DNA from: Dehalococcoidia bacterium
GTDB lineage: Bacteria > Chloroflexota > Dehalococcoidia > Dehalococcoidales > W693
Assembly: GCA_011170385.1 (NCBI GenBank)
Contig: DUFE01000088.1
Coordinates: forward strand, 1 to 30,470
Length of the DNA stretch: 30,470 nucleotides
Direction: 5' to 3'
Each line of letters begins with the position of its first letter. Position 1 is the first letter of the stretch. The notes beneath the pieces were generated by a model. It made no database searches and was not told where the DNA came from. It saw nothing but the letters and a program-made list of their open reading frames with translations. Positions 30,466-30,470 of the stretch are shown here, piece by piece. The position numbers were made by a program, and so were the translations under genes.

Positions 30466-30470
30466 TTATG

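Noticed and set aside
1..30470. CRISPR arrays, insertion sequences, integrases, rRNA or tRNA genes
   Set aside because: No direct-repeat arrays, transposase or integrase motifs, or tRNA/rRNA signatures were seen on reading both strands; only tmRNA was found.

Overview
The window looks like a chromosomal segment of an anaerobic, strictly respiratory or fermentative bacterium, most likely an uncultured Dehalococcoidia-type member of the Chloroflexota. The best clue is the partial tmRNA at the left edge, whose tag reads GEPEMVLAG. This has the same length and register as the tag I recall for Dehalococcoides (GERELVLAG). Ferredoxin-linked oxidoreductases, a cobalamin riboswitch with cobO, a Tat-exported FdnG-like molybdoenzyme and an anaerobe-type NifX/MinD cluster all fit. 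No 16S gene is present, so the taxonomy is inference. There are no insertion sequences, phage genes or CRISPR arrays.

Layout. 1-651 (minus): ssrA and smpB. 832-1902: an unknown protein with three beta-sandwich-like repeats. 1903-2470: a mostly gene-free stretch with a possible small ORF. 2479-5328: iorA-iorB-thioesterase, apparently starting from a leaderless promoter. 5361-6255: consensus promoter, cobalamin riboswitch, hairpin, cobO. 6304-13845: a long plus-strand operon with an acyl-CoA synthetase, branched-chain-type ABC transporter genes livH, livM, livK and livF, and a PaaK-like ligase. The second ATPase gene, livG, lies convergently on the minus strand (13860-14681) behind an 85-residue unknown protein. 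15127-19588 (minus): a three-gene FdnGHI-like operon. 19741-20028: a divergent CsoR-family regulator, with an operator-like element sitting inside the fdn promoter. 20088-23561: a promoter with a 28-bp perfect palindrome, followed by DUF134 regulator, ferredoxin-DUF5320 fusion, NifX-like protein, two MinD-type ATPases with inserted ferredoxin domains, and a second NifX-like protein. 23597-30316 (minus): a membrane-anchored endonuclease/exonuclease/phosphatase protein, a carotenoid-desaturase-like flavoprotein, a STAS fusion protein, GYD and SRPBCC proteins, and a dolichol-kinase-like membrane protein.

How the genes may work together. The left half reads as an amino-acid or aryl-acid catabolic module. 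The Liv transporter would import substrate, IorAB would convert aryl-2-oxoacids to aryl-acetyl-CoA with reduced ferredoxin, and the ligases and thioesterase would move acids on and off CoA. The FdnGHI-like complex would sit on the membrane as a quinone-linked oxidoreductase. It has Cys at the Sec position but lacks the adjacent catalytic His, so formate may not be its substrate. The DUF134/NifX/MinD cluster resembles the orange-protein (ORP) clusters of sulfate reducers but has no sigma-54 machinery.

The items most worth a second look are the ORP-like cluster with its palindromic operator, the CsoR-family control of the FDH-like operon, a probable H-type pseudoknot next to the ribosome binding site of the SRPBCC gene, and the leaderless promoters.
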